From assembly GCA_019638575.1 (NCBI GenBank), contig JAHBTN010000003.1, positions 1-64,000 of the forward strand: a stretch of 64,000 nt of DNA. The letters run 5' to 3'. Every line of letters begins with the position of its first letter. Positions within the stretch are counted from its first letter, which is position 1. The stretch comes from Ferruginibacter sp. Lineage in GTDB: Bacteria; Bacteroidota; Bacteroidia; Chitinophagales; Chitinophagaceae. The notes beneath the pieces are model-generated. The model ran no database searches. It saw only the letters and a program-made list of their open reading frames with translations, and was not told where the DNA came from. Below are positions 45,881 through 55,676 of this stretch, in pieces. The position numbers and the translations under genes are program-made.

Positions 45881-46018
45881 CATAGGCATCAGGGGTTGCA
45901 TACCTGTAAAGTTACTGTAATTAATAAATAGGCTAATTATTGGCGCTAAAAACTGTTTTTTTGAAAAACATATAACAAACCAAATTAGTTTAGTACATTC
46001 GGTCATTAAAATTACTTC

Positions 46019-46378
46019 ATGAAACTATTTGTTGCCGGACTGCCTTATGACCTTGATGATGCAGAACTGATGGAAATATTTGAGAAATTCGGAACCGTAA
46101 TATCGGCCAAAGTGGCTATGGACAGAGAAACAGGCAAAAGCAAAGGATTTGGATTTGTAGATATGCAAAATGCCGAAGAAGCCAAAGACGCTATTGAAAA
46201 CCTTAAAGACATTTCGCTTGGCAAAAAACCGTTGGTTGTAAAAGAAGCCGATGAAAAACCATCCTCCCCGGGTGGAGGTTTCAGGCAAGGAGGCCATAGG
46301 CCAGGCGGCTCTAATAATAACCGTGGTGGATTTGATAATAACCGCCGGGGTTTTAATAATAACCGCAGAGGTTATTGA
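46019..46378 (+). CDS. RRM RNA-binding protein with Gly/Asn/Arg-rich tail
   Basis: 119 residues. One RRM: RNP2 LFVAGL (3-8) and RNP1 KGFGFVDM (42-49). It is followed by a disordered tail rich in Gly, Asn and Arg (GGFDNNRRGFNNNRRGY), as in cyanobacterial and Bacteroidota cold-induced RNA-binding proteins. Likely binds single-stranded RNA. A strong terminator follows, so it is monocistronic. Confidence 0.93.
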   Translation: MKLFVAGLPYDLDDAELMEIFEKFGTVISAKVAMDRETGKSKGFGFVDMQNAEEAKDAIENLKDISLGKKPLVVKEADEKPSSPGGGFRQGGHRPGGSNNNRGGFDNNRRGFNNNRRGY

Positions 46379-46421
46379 TGAAAATTAGAAAATATTTGAT
46401 GACATTGTAAGGAAAAATATT

Positions 46422-46450
46422 AAAGCAGCAGTACCAACTGCTGCTTTTTT
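46422..46450 (+). terminator. Intrinsic terminator after the RRM gene
   Basis: AAAGCAGCAGT (46422-46432), four-base loop, ACTGCTGCTTT (46437-46447), then a T-run. Confidence 0.9.
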
Positions 46451-46483
46451 TCTGAGTAAGTTTAACTGATTGAAGTTAAAAAA

Positions 46484-47467
46484 ATGAAAGTAGCCATTAC
46501 AGGTGCTGCGGGCCATTTAGGCGCCGCATTATTACAGGAAATATGCAAAAGGAAATTGCAGGTGAAGGGTTTGTTCAGAGATACCGATACCCGTTCCTGC
46601 AAAGGCCTGCCGGTAGAAATAGTTTATGGCGATATGCTGCAACCCGACGTGTTAACTTCTTTATTTGCTGATTGCGATGCGGTGATTCATTGTGCTGCTG
46701 TTATCTCTGTAAACGGCGACCCCACCGGCATCGTTCATCAAACAAATGTAACAGGTACCCAAATGGCTATTGATGCTGCACTAAACTGCGGAGTAAAAAG
46801 GTTTATACATATCAGTTCCATCCATGCATTTCAGCAACAGCCAAGTTTTGAAATATTAGATGAGCAGCGGGCGCCGGTAACCGAAAAAGCTTTTGCTTAT
46901 GACCGTTCAAAACTTGAAGGGCAACGGGTTGCATTGGCAGCTATTAACCATGGAATAGAAGTACTTGTATTGCATCCAACATCCATCATTGGCCCATACG
47001 ATTATAAACCATCGCTGATGGGACAAGTGATTATTGACTTGTACAAAGGAAAACTTCCTTTCGTTTTTAAAGGTGGTTTCGATTTTTGCGATTGCCGTGA
47101 TGTGGCCCATGCCATTGTAAATTCATTAACCTTAGGACGTAGCGGGCAGGCATACCTGTTGGGAGGCAAATGGCATAGCCTGCAGCAACTCGCTGCATTT
47201 ATTTCATCGGCCTCATCCAAAAAAATAAACCCAATAGCATTGCCTAAACTGGCAGCAATAGCAGGTTTACCCTTTGTAAAACTGTTAGCCGTCATAAAAC
47301 ATAAAGACCCGCTTTACAGTATAGAAGCGGTGGAAGCTTTGTTTACCGGCAACCGGTTTATAAGCAGCGCCAAAGCTGTTAATGAACTGCAGTATGCCAT
47401 AAGGCCTTTTGAACAAACTGTTCACGATGCATTTGAGTGGTTTAATAATAATGGTTATCTTGATTAA
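46484..47467 (+). CDS. NAD-dependent epimerase/dehydratase-like (extended SDR)
   Basis: 327 residues. Rossmann motif ITGAAGHLG (GxxGxxG, residues 7-13), the active-site pair Tyr139 and Lys143 in AYDRSKLEG, and HISSIHAF upstream supplying the catalytic serine. The extended-SDR branch includes sugar epimerases, dihydroflavonol reductases and 3-beta-hydroxysteroid dehydrogenases. The next gene, 38 bases on, is a steroid 5-alpha-reductase homologue, which favours a lipid-type substrate, but this is inference. Confidence 0.87.
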   Translation: MKVAITGAAGHLGAALLQEICKRKLQVKGLFRDTDTRSCKGLPVEIVYGDMLQPDVLTSLFADCDAVIHCAAVISVNGDPTGIVHQTNVTGTQMAIDAALNCGVKRFIHISSIHAFQQQPSFEILDEQRAPVTEKAFAYDRSKLEGQRVALAAINHGIEVLVLHPTSIIGPYDYKPSLMGQVIIDLYKGKLPFVFKGGFDFCDCRDVAHAIVNSLTLGRSGQAYLLGGKWHSLQQLAAFISSASSKKINPIALPKLAAIAGLPFVKLLAVIKHKDPLYSIEAVEALFTGNRFISSAKAVNELQYAIRPFEQTVHDAFEWFNNNGYLD

Positions 47468-47505
47468 GATTACCAACAACAACTGCAACTTGTACAATAT
47501 TTTTT

Positions 47506-48267
47506 ATGCTGATTTCCTTTGATACTTACAGGCTTATTTTCTATATATGGATTGGCATTGCTATCGGCATATTTTTTCTTTTACTTAAAATAACGGCGCC
47601 GTATGGCCGCCACAGTTCTTCAAAATGGGGTCCACAGATAGACAATCACTATGGTTGGTTACTGATGGAATTACCGGCGCTGTCTGCAATGTTGTATGTG
47701 TTGGTGAAAACTTTTCCCTATCAAAACTTGCCTATCAGCATCATGATAGGGTTGTATTGTCTTCATTATATAAACCGCACTTTTATCTTCCCTTTCAGGC
47801 TGCATACAAGGGGTAAAAAAATGCCTGTTGTGATTATGGCATCAGGTATTTTTTTCAACCTGGCAAATACATTTCTGATGGGTTATTATTTCATTCATTT
47901 TGCTAAATATGATATTAACTGGTTGTATAGTTTAAAATTCATTATCGGAATTATTTTATTTTTTTGCGGTGTTTTAATAAACTGGAAATCCGATAACATA
48001 CTTATCCATTTACGCAAACCCGATGAAGTGGATTATAAAATTCCGCAAGGTTGGTTATTTACATACATCAGTTGCCCTAATATGCTGGGAGAACTAATTG
48101 AATGGGCCGGGTTTGCCATACTATGCTGGAACATGCCTGCTGTGGCGTTTTTCATATGGAGTGCTGCCAACCTTATTCCAAGAGCACTGGCACATCATAG
48201 ATGGTATAATAAACAATTTATTGATTATCCAAAAGAAAGAAAAGCTGTAATACCGCTGTTTATTTAA
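47506..48267 (+). CDS. Steroid 5-alpha-reductase-like membrane oxidoreductase
   Basis: 253 residues, about six to seven helices. Signature blocks of the SRD5A family are visible: TAPYGRHSSSKWGPQI near the N-terminus, HYINRTFIFPFR in the middle, and IPQGWLFTYISCPNMLGELIEWAGF in the C-terminal NADPH-binding part. Eukaryotic members reduce the C4-C5 double bond of 3-oxosteroids. Bacterial substrates are unknown. The 3' end overlaps the convergent GNAT gene by four bases. Confidence 0.87.
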   Translation: MLISFDTYRLIFYIWIGIAIGIFFLLLKITAPYGRHSSSKWGPQIDNHYGWLLMELPALSAMLYVLVKTFPYQNLPISIMIGLYCLHYINRTFIFPFRLHTRGKKMPVVIMASGIFFNLANTFLMGYYFIHFAKYDINWLYSLKFIIGIILFFCGVLINWKSDNILIHLRKPDEVDYKIPQGWLFTYISCPNMLGELIEWAGFAILCWNMPAVAFFIWSAANLIPRALAHHRWYNKQFIDYPKERKAVIPLFI

Positions 48268-48797
48268 ACCTGTAAGGCTTTCCATTCATCTTCCATTATT
48301 GCCATATCCACCATACTTAGGTATGCATCCTTATACCAAAGTATATCTTTTGATATGCCTTCTATTTTTAAACCGCATTGCAGGTAACAATTTAATGCTG
48401 CCTTATTATTTTCATAAACACCTAATGCAATACGATGCAAACCCAATTCTTCAAATCCAATTTTTAGAGCTGCATTTATCATTTGCTTACCAATCCCTCT
48501 TCCCTGGAAAGCACTATTAACAAACACCCTGCTTATACGGGATGATTTATTTTTCCAACTGATGCCACCAAGTGAAATATGCCCCACTGTTTCTCCTGTA
48601 ACACTTTCAACAGCTTTAAAAACAAATGCATCCGACTCGCCGGGTATATTTGTATCCTGCACATACCATTGCATGCTATCTATTGTTAAAGGAAAACTGA
48701 ATAAAGATCCCGACCAACTGGTAAGTAATTCTTCTGTATCAATCCAATCTATCAATTGCTGAAAATCTGCGGCTGTAAAGGGTTTTAATACTATCAT
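48264..48797 (-). CDS. GNAT-family N-acetyltransferase (RimJ-like)
   Basis: 177 residues from ATG 48797. GNAT acetyl-CoA loop VNSAFQGRGIGKQMI (R/QxxGxG/A), then IALGVYENNKAALNCYLQCGLKIEG, the last helices of the RimJ/RimL group. Substrate unknown. Its 3' end overlaps the stop of the convergent reductase gene. Confidence 0.88.
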   Translation of the reverse strand: MIVLKPFTAADFQQLIDWIDTEELLTSWSGSLFSFPLTIDSMQWYVQDTNIPGESDAFVFKAVESVTGETVGHISLGGISWKNKSSRISRVFVNSAFQGRGIGKQMINAALKIGFEELGLHRIALGVYENNKAALNCYLQCGLKIEGISKDILWYKDAYLSMVDMAIMEDEWKALQV

Positions 48798-48867
48798 CAA
48801 TATGTTTACAAACTAATTTGCTAAAGTAGAATTGCTAATTTAGTATTTTAATACAAGAAGTAGTTGT

Positions 48868-49785
48868 TTACCTGAGATATTTATCAAACCACTCCACAAA
48901 ATTCTTTTCATCTGTTTCCTTGTACATCCATCCATGTCCCCCGCCCTGCTTGATGATTAATTTTGAAGGTACATGTGCAGCTTTAAATTTTTCGATAATG
49001 GATTCAGATTGTTGTTTTGGAACTAAAAAATCCCTGTCGCCATGTATAATCATCACCGGCGGATCATCGGGAGTTACCCAGTTTATTGGAGAAATCTTTT
49101 TGGCAATCTCTAATCTTTTTTTTGTATCAGTGATGGATACAAATGTGCCGGTAGTATCATTCCATTCTTTAAAATCGAATGCTGCAGCAATTTTTGCAAA
49201 TACAAGTGCCGCCTGGTTTATTTTTCCCGATGTATTGGGGCCACCATAATTTAAAAAATCGGTGGGGGGATAAAACACAGCCACTGCTTGTACCCTTGCC
49301 GAAACTTTATCAACAGGGTCGTTAGATTTTATATCTTTTTCATCATCAGCAGTTGCAATCATTAAAGAAAGGTGCCCACCTGCAGATGAACCGGTGATAC
49401 CGATATGGCTGGCATCGATACCATACTCTTTTGCATTATACCTTACAAAACGAACAGCTCTTTTTAAATCGTTAATTTCATCTGGGATGGTATATTGCGG
49501 TTGCGAACTAACCATTACACCAAACATGGTATAACCTGCATCAAGAAAAACATCCGACTTGGTTAAAAAAGCATCCATCATCCCGGGAGATGATATCCAG
49601 TTGCCATTTAGTACACTGATGATTGCCTTGCCGTTTGCTTTTGCAGTTGGTGTAAGCATCATCATAGTTAAGGCCATACCATCTTTACGGCCATAAATGA
49701 TTTCTTTTTTTGAAAAGGATGTACTGTCGTTTGCAAATAAACTGAAGGATAACAGCAATAAAGCAACTAACATTCTATATCGCAT
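48868..49785 (-). CDS. Secreted alpha/beta hydrolase (esterase)
   Basis: 305 residues with signal peptide (cut near LFANDS). Catalytic elbow GITGSSAGGHLSL (GxSxG), acid in HGDRDFLVP, and histidine in GGGHGWMY. The shape resembles BD-FAE-type esterases/lipases of Bacteroidota. It lies 15 bases after parC on the same strand, so it may be transcribed with it. Confidence 0.87.
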   Translation of the reverse strand: MRYRMLVALLLLSFSLFANDSTSFSKKEIIYGRKDGMALTMMMLTPTAKANGKAIISVLNGNWISSPGMMDAFLTKSDVFLDAGYTMFGVMVSSQPQYTIPDEINDLKRAVRFVRYNAKEYGIDASHIGITGSSAGGHLSLMIATADDEKDIKSNDPVDKVSARVQAVAVFYPPTDFLNYGGPNTSGKINQAALVFAKIAAAFDFKEWNDTTGTFVSITDTKKRLEIAKKISPINWVTPDDPPVMIIHGDRDFLVPKQQSESIIEKFKAAHVPSKLIIKQGGGHGWMYKETDEKNFVEWFDKYLR

Positions 49786-49800
49786 GATTGATATTTTTAT

Positions 49801-52320
49801 TTATTCAAACAACTCAGGTTGCAAATTGTTCGCTGTATTTTGTACCCATTCCATTTCGATAGACTTATTATAATCTGCAAGTTTATTACCCAGGGCTTTC
49901 CATCCCATCACTTCCACTACTTTTGTAATTTTTATTTTTGCCTTGCGAACCTGCGCCCCCCGCCCACTTTGCATAGCCAGCAAAGGTTCAGGGTTGGTTG
50001 TTACTGTTTCAAGATAATTGCCCTCACCTTCTTTAATAAAGAAAAATTTATTGTGCAATGTTGATGTTTCTATCTTAAACCGCTTCACACTGTACTGCAC
50101 TTTTTCCTTATCAAAATAAACGGCTGTAATAATTTTTTCTGGATCAAATTTTTCAATCAATAAAACTTTTTCGGCATCAAAGCGCTGTGTAAGTTCCTGG
50201 TCGGTTATTTCATAATTGCCATCAGTATAAATCACCAGTAACCTGTCTTCGGCTTCAAACTTGCCCAGGTACTCGCCCTTTTCTTCTGTATTTAACCTGC
50301 CGAATTTATTATCGAACCAAAGCTTCTTAGCATCCAATGTTGAGTTACCTGCTTCTTTAAATTTCACCGATTTTATGGGATACTTTGTTACCTGGTTACC
50401 AATGCTGCCCCTTCCTTTTATATCCTGCTCTTCAAAATAAAAATCAAACTCTTTGTTTCGTGCACTACAGTTAGGGCTTAAAATAATTTTAACCACTTCT
50501 GCTTCGCCGTTTGCATTGGCTGTAAAATAATGTACCCTGCTTTTATCGGAGCCTTTTGTAAGGTCGTATTCTTTATCTCTTGTAACACCGGTAACATTAA
50601 ACCGCTTGGCATAACTCACGCCTGTTTTGCCATCCACATAAATCATGTTGTAGGTAGTGCGGTCGTCGGTTTTTAAAAACACAGCCACATGTAATATATC
50701 TTTACCAATAAATACTTTGTCAGAAACCTTCACCACTTTCATGATGCCGCCCTTTGTAAATGCGATGATATCATCAAGGTCCGAAACTTCAGCCACCAGT
50801 TCATCTTTCTTTAAACCCGTGCCAATAAATCCATCTGCCTTGTTTGCATATAATTTGATATTGGCGATGGCAACTGTTTTAGCCTGTATCACATCAAATT
50901 GCCTTATTTCGGTTTTACGTTCCCTTCCCTTACCATATTTCTTTAAAAGGTTTTCGTAATAGGCAACTGCAAAATCAACCAGGTTAGCCAAATCATATTT
51001 TACCTGTTTTATTTCTGCTTCCAGGTTTTTAATCTGGTCGTTCAGCACATCAATATCCAGTTTGTAAATACGGCGAACAGGTTTCTCAGTAAGTTTTACA
51101 ATGTCTTCACGGGTGATGGCCCGCTTTAATGATTTCTTAAACGGATCAAAAGCCTTGTCGATAGCGCTGAGTACTTTTTCCCAGGTTTCGTGTTTCTTCT
51201 CTAACTCTTTGTAAATTTTTTCTTCAAAGAAGATTTTTTCAAGCGAAGTGTAGTGCCATTTTTCCTGTAGCTCGGTCAGTTTTATCTCCAATTCTTTTTT
51301 TAGCAGCTCACGGGTGTTATCTGTTGCCGCTTTTAACAGTTCGCTTACTTTTAAAAACTGTGGTTTTTCATTTACAATTACACAACAGTTTGGCGATATG
51401 CTAACTTCACAATCGGTAAATGCATAAAGTGCATCGATGGTGATGTCGGGAGAAATGCCCGGTGCCAGTTCTACAATAATCTCCACATCGGCAGCTGTAT
51501 GGTCGGTTACTTTCTTTATCTTGATTTTTCCCTGTTCATTGGCTTTAACAATACTCTCCATCAACTGAGTGGTGGTAACGCCAAATGGAACACTTTTTAT
51601 AATAAGTGTTTTCTTATCCTGCTCTTCAATAATAGCCCTCACCCTTATTTTCCCGCCACGTACACCATCGTTGTAATTGGTTGCATCCATGGTGCCGCCG
51701 GTTTGAAAATCGGGTAATATTTCAAACTTTTTCCCTCTTAAATATTTTATAGAGGCTTCAATCAGTTCACAAAAATTATGTGGCAGTATTTTTGTTGCAA
51801 GGCCTACTGCAATTCCTTCGGCGCCCTGAGCTAACAACAAAGGAAATTTCATCGGGAGTGTTACGGGTTCATTTTTTCTACCATCGTAACTTAAAGCCCA
51901 TTCGGTTGTTTTTGCATTGAAGGCCACTTCCAATGCAAACTTGCTTAGCCTTGCTTCAATATATCTTGATGCAGCCGCTTCATCGCCGGTACGTACATCG
52001 CCCCAGTTTCCCTGTGTATCTATTAATAAATCTTTTTGCCCCATGTTTACCAATGCATCGCCAATAGATGCATCGCCATGCGGATGATACTGCATGCTTT
52101 GCCCGATAATGTTAGCCACTTTATTAAACCGGCCATCGTCCATTTCTTTCATAGCGTGCAGTATGCGTCTTTGCACAGGTTTCAATCCATCTTCAATTGC
52201 CGGCACAGCCCTTTCTAAAATAACATAGCTGGCATAATCCAGGAACCATGTTTTGTATTGGCCACCAATTCCACTGTCGGTGTGTTCGTATTCTTCTTTT
52301 GTTTTTTTACTTTTTGCCAT
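49801..52320 (-). CDS. parC: DNA topoisomerase IV subunit A
   Basis: 839 residues. N-terminal breakage-reunion domain with the catalytic Tyr120 (AAASRYIEARLSKF) and the quinolone-region block HPHGDASIGDALVNM. The second half forms the beta-pinwheel domain. No GyrA-box (QRRGGKG-like) was seen, which favours ParC over GyrA. Works with ParE in decatenating chromosomes; parE is 1.3 kb upstream on the same strand. Confidence 0.95.
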   Translation of the reverse strand: MAKSKKTKEEYEHTDSGIGGQYKTWFLDYASYVILERAVPAIEDGLKPVQRRILHAMKEMDDGRFNKVANIIGQSMQYHPHGDASIGDALVNMGQKDLLIDTQGNWGDVRTGDEAAASRYIEARLSKFALEVAFNAKTTEWALSYDGRKNEPVTLPMKFPLLLAQGAEGIAVGLATKILPHNFCELIEASIKYLRGKKFEILPDFQTGGTMDATNYNDGVRGGKIRVRAIIEEQDKKTLIIKSVPFGVTTTQLMESIVKANEQGKIKIKKVTDHTAADVEIIVELAPGISPDITIDALYAFTDCEVSISPNCCVIVNEKPQFLKVSELLKAATDNTRELLKKELEIKLTELQEKWHYTSLEKIFFEEKIYKELEKKHETWEKVLSAIDKAFDPFKKSLKRAITREDIVKLTEKPVRRIYKLDIDVLNDQIKNLEAEIKQVKYDLANLVDFAVAYYENLLKKYGKGRERKTEIRQFDVIQAKTVAIANIKLYANKADGFIGTGLKKDELVAEVSDLDDIIAFTKGGIMKVVKVSDKVFIGKDILHVAVFLKTDDRTTYNMIYVDGKTGVSYAKRFNVTGVTRDKEYDLTKGSDKSRVHYFTANANGEAEVVKIILSPNCSARNKEFDFYFEEQDIKGRGSIGNQVTKYPIKSVKFKEAGNSTLDAKKLWFDNKFGRLNTEEKGEYLGKFEAEDRLLVIYTDGNYEITDQELTQRFDAEKVLLIEKFDPEKIITAVYFDKEKVQYSVKRFKIETSTLHNKFFFIKEGEGNYLETVTTNPEPLLAMQSGRGAQVRKAKIKITKVVEVMGWKALGNKLADYNKSIEMEWVQNTANNLQPELFE

Positions 52321-52328
52321 TTATAAAT

Positions 52329-52691
52329 TCAGATTTCAATCTTTTTCCCAATTTCACCCAGGTGAGTGAATTTAAATCCCTTATCATATTTTAATCCATA
52401 ACCCAACATCCTGTCCATTGATGAATGGCCGAATAATAATAAACCAATAACTTGCAGCAACCAGATATTGTAAATAAATCCAACTACAAATAATGCTAAT
52501 GCAATGCCTTTATGATGAAAAGTATTGTAACTGGCTGCGCCTATTTTATTTCCCAATAAATAACCAACCATACTAATATCAGGCCCTAAAAGCAAAATTA
52601 AATAATACCAGTAAGGCACTTTTAAATAAATCAATGCCAATATGCTTACAATAAGCATTGCCATTTCTTCAAGTTTGATACTATTTTTCAT
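52329..52691 (-). CDS. DUF4260 membrane protein
   Basis: 120 residues, three to four helices. The segments YYLILLLGPDISMVGYLLG, SYNTFHHKG and GHSSMDRMLGYGLKY are the DUF4260 hallmark. Function unknown. It lies 8 bases upstream of parC and 21 bases downstream of the DUF1835 gene, all on one strand. Confidence 0.88.
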   Translation of the reverse strand: MKNSIKLEEMAMLIVSILALIYLKVPYWYYLILLLGPDISMVGYLLGNKIGAASYNTFHHKGIALALFVVGFIYNIWLLQVIGLLLFGHSSMDRMLGYGLKYDKGFKFTHLGEIGKKIEI

Positions 52692-52712
52692 GAGTGAAAT
52701 ATTTATTTAAGT

Positions 52713-53549
52713 TTAACTCTCTTCATTAGTAGTTAAAACTTTTGCCCGGTTTTTCACTTCAAACTCCTTCATCTTGCCTACTGTTCCCTGCACATCAAAC
52801 ATATCCATAGCAATCATAGTTTTTAATCGCCATAATAAATACATATCACCGGTTGTTTGTTTTGCCTTGGTAATATGAGTGTGTATTATCTTCGATGCTT
52901 TTTGCCAATCGCCTGTTACCAGTTTTTTTAATTCAGTATCATAAAAATCGTAGTCTTCCTGTACCAGTTTTTTCCCTCCTTCAAGTAAGCGTACACCTTT
53001 GTTTTGCTCACAAATTTTTATCCATTCATCCGGGTCTACTTCAAACTCACTTGGGGTTATTTCCCTGGCAAGTTTTTTAGCTTTTACAAATTCTTTGGCC
53101 GGTATCTCAAACAAATTAGCCGGGTAAAACAAATTACCTTTTTCGCTTAAAAAAGGCAGGTTGTTCAGGTACAAAATAAATATCCTGCCCTGGTAATCTT
53201 TTAACTGGCTCATCAACCAATAATAACCACTTACATCATGTTTATTTTGTGCAGCCCAAATCCAAATAAATTCTTCGGGGTTATTGTCAAGCTTTTCTTT
53301 AATTTCTAAAACGGTTTGTTCATCGTTTACATGCCCATTATCAACACTCCCATCCAAATCGCTGCCGGCAAGCACTTCACGCCACCATTGTTTACGGTCT
53401 TCTATCCCCTGTTGTGTAAAAATATTTTGTAACGGGCCTACTGCGTAATCGTCTTTTATTTGTATAATATCGGCCTTTAGGGTTTCATCAAGTTCAAAAC
53501 TTTTTTCTAACGCTTCTATATCCGCTTCCTGGAATACAATATGAATCAT
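52713..53549 (-). CDS. DUF1835 family protein
   Basis: 278 residues, cytoplasmic. The N-terminal HIVFQEADIEALEKSF with the DDYAVGPLQNI block is the DUF1835 signature. The C-terminal about 100 residues resemble its companion DUF3658 (helical, with VTGDWQKASKIIHTHI). Function unknown. Placed between parE and the DUF4260-parC pair with 55 and 21 base gaps, so it is probably part of that operon. Confidence 0.86.
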   Translation of the reverse strand: MIHIVFQEADIEALEKSFELDETLKADIIQIKDDYAVGPLQNIFTQQGIEDRKQWWREVLAGSDLDGSVDNGHVNDEQTVLEIKEKLDNNPEEFIWIWAAQNKHDVSGYYWLMSQLKDYQGRIFILYLNNLPFLSEKGNLFYPANLFEIPAKEFVKAKKLAREITPSEFEVDPDEWIKICEQNKGVRLLEGGKKLVQEDYDFYDTELKKLVTGDWQKASKIIHTHITKAKQTTGDMYLLWRLKTMIAMDMFDVQGTVGKMKEFEVKNRAKVLTTNEES

Positions 53550-53604
53550 TTTATCTTTTGGATTTTAAATTTTTATTTAAATAATGTTTTTATATTGATA
53601 ACTT

Positions 53605-55500
53605 TTATACCGTGGTGGTTTCTTCAGCAAGGTCCATTTCCACTTTCAGGTTATCAATGATGAAGTCCTGGCGGCTGGGTGTATTTTTGCCCATATAATA
53701 TTCAAGCAACTGTTGTATATGTGTTTCGGGTAAAAGCATTACCGGTTGCAGTTTCATATCATCGCCAATAAAACGGGCAAACTCATCGGGACTTATCTCT
53801 CCCAAACCTTTAAACCTGGTGGTTTCGGGCTTATTGCCCAGTTTTTTTGTAGCGGCAAGTTTTTCCTCTTCGTTATAGCAATAAATGGTTTCCTGTTTGT
53901 TTCGCACTCTAAATAGCGGTGTTTCCAAAATATAAACATGCCCGTTTTTAACAAGGTCTGGGAAAAATTGCAGGAAGAAAGTCATCAGCAACAAACGAAT
54001 ATGCATTCCATCCACATCTGCATCTGTAGCAATTACAATATTATTATAACGAAGCCCGTCGTAACCTTCTTCAATATTTAAAGCATGTTGCAACAGGTTA
54101 AACTCTTCGTTTTCGTACACCACTTTTTTTGTAAGCCCAAAACAATTAAGTGGCTTTCCACGCAAACTAAATACAGCCTGCGTTTCTACATTTCTTGCTT
54201 TTGTTATACTACCGCTTGCACTATCGCCTTCGGTGATGAATATGGTGCTTTCTTTTTGTTTTTCCGAAATCTTGTCCTTGTCTTTACCAGTTGCTTCATC
54301 GTTATAGTGAAACTTGCAATCTCTTAGTTTTTTATTATGCAGGTTTGCTTTCTTGGCACGTTCGTTGGCAAGTTTTTTTATGCCTGCCATATCCTTTCGT
54401 TCCCTTTCGCTTTGTTCAATACGTTTCTTTAAAGCTTCTGCTGTCTCGGGGTTTTTATGCAGGAAATTATCCAGTTCTTTTCCTAAAAAATCGCCAACAA
54501 AATTACGCATGCTGGGGCCACCTTCATAAACAGTTTGCGAACCCAGTTTTGTTTTTGTCTGGCTTTCAAATACAGGCTCCTGCACCCTTACACTCAGCGA
54601 TGCACAAATGCTTCCCCTGATATCAGATGCATCGTAATCCTTTTTATAAAACTCACGAATGGTTTTTACAAAGCCTTCACGAAAAGCTGCCAGGTGGGTG
54701 CCACCCTGTGTTGTAAACTGCCCGTTTACAAAACTGTAATACTCTTCCCCATAATCATTTTCGTGCGTAAATGCAATCTCAATGTCTTCTCCTTTTAAAT
54801 GAATGATGGGATACCTGATTTCATCTTCATTGGTTTTACGTTGCAACAGGTCGAGCAAACCATTCTTACTCACAAATCTTTTGTTGTTAAGGTTCATCAC
54901 CAAACCAGCATTCAGGTAACAGTAATTCCAAAACTGGTTATCTAAATATTCTTGTACAAAATGAAAGTTTTTAAATATTTTTTCATCCGGTACAAATGTT
55001 ACCATCGTTCCATTTTCTTCGGTGGTTTTTGTTTCTTTATGATCCTGTTTTAAAACACCTCTTTCAAATTCAGCTGTTTTTTCTTTGCCATCTCTAAATG
55101 CTGTTACTTTAAAATAATTGCTCAATGCATTTACTGCTTTTGTACCAACACCATTTAATCCCACACTTTTTTGAAAAGCTTTGCTGTCGTATTTGGCCCC
55201 TGTGTTTATCTTGCTCACCACATCCACCACTTTACCCAATGGAATGCCACGGCCATAATCTCTTACAGTTATTGTCTTGTCTTTGATGGTAACATCCACA
55301 TGTTTGCCATAGCCCATCGTATGTTCATCAATACAGTTGTCAATCACTTCTTTCAGCAATACATAAATACCGTCATCGGCGCTGCTGCCATCGCCCAGTT
55401 TACCAATGTACATACCGGGGCGTAACCTTATATGTTCTTTCCAATCTAGGCTTCGTATTGATTCTTCGTTATAATCGTTTAGTTCTTTATCGGCCATCAT
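53605..55500 (-). CDS. parE: DNA topoisomerase IV subunit B
   Basis: 631 residues. GHKL ATPase domain ([35 protein letters not shown]), transducer, and Toprim domain with [16 protein letters not shown] and [10 protein letters not shown]. Length fits ParE. Two ATG codons (55500 and 55497) are equally good starts. First gene of the parE, DUF1835, DUF4260, parC run. Confidence 0.95.
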   Translation of the reverse strand: MMADKELNDYNEESIRSLDWKEHIRLRPGMYIGKLGDGSSADDGIYVLLKEVIDNCIDEHTMGYGKHVDVTIKDKTITVRDYGRGIPLGKVVDVVSKINTGAKYDSKAFQKSVGLNGVGTKAVNALSNYFKVTAFRDGKEKTAEFERGVLKQDHKETKTTEENGTMVTFVPDEKIFKNFHFVQEYLDNQFWNYCYLNAGLVMNLNNKRFVSKNGLLDLLQRKTNEDEIRYPIIHLKGEDIEIAFTHENDYGEEYYSFVNGQFTTQGGTHLAAFREGFVKTIREFYKKDYDASDIRGSICASLSVRVQEPVFESQTKTKLGSQTVYEGGPSMRNFVGDFLGKELDNFLHKNPETAEALKKRIEQSERERKDMAGIKKLANERAKKANLHNKKLRDCKFHYNDEATGKDKDKISEKQKESTIFITEGDSASGSITKARNVETQAVFSLRGKPLNCFGLTKKVVYENEEFNLLQHALNIEEGYDGLRYNNIVIATDADVDGMHIRLLLMTFFLQFFPDLVKNGHVYILETPLFRVRNKQETIYCYNEEEKLAATKKLGNKPETTRFKGLGEISPDEFARFIGDDMKLQPVMLLPETHIQQLLEYYMGKNTPSRQDFIIDNLKVEMDLAEETTTV

Positions 55501-55676
55501 TTCAATTTTTCAATGTTGCGAATATAACTGAATGAAGGGATTTTCAATATTGATGAATTATCCACATTAGCACATAAAATGTGAGCAAATTGTACCTGTG
55601 CGATTATAATTTTGCCTGGCAGCTAATTAATCATCATCAGAAACTAATTTTAAGTAGTTTTATACAAATCAATTTC

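Noticed and set aside
40339..45886. 15-base identity AAGGTTTTTCATAGG at 40339-40353 and 45872-45886
   Set aside because: In 64 kb a couple of 15-base matches are expected by chance, more in AT-rich DNA; not evidence for a repeat family.
45791..46006. 71-residue minus-strand frame across the divergent gap
   Set aside because: It spans the terminator-like hairpin, is Phe-rich without a credible start, and overlaps the promoter region.
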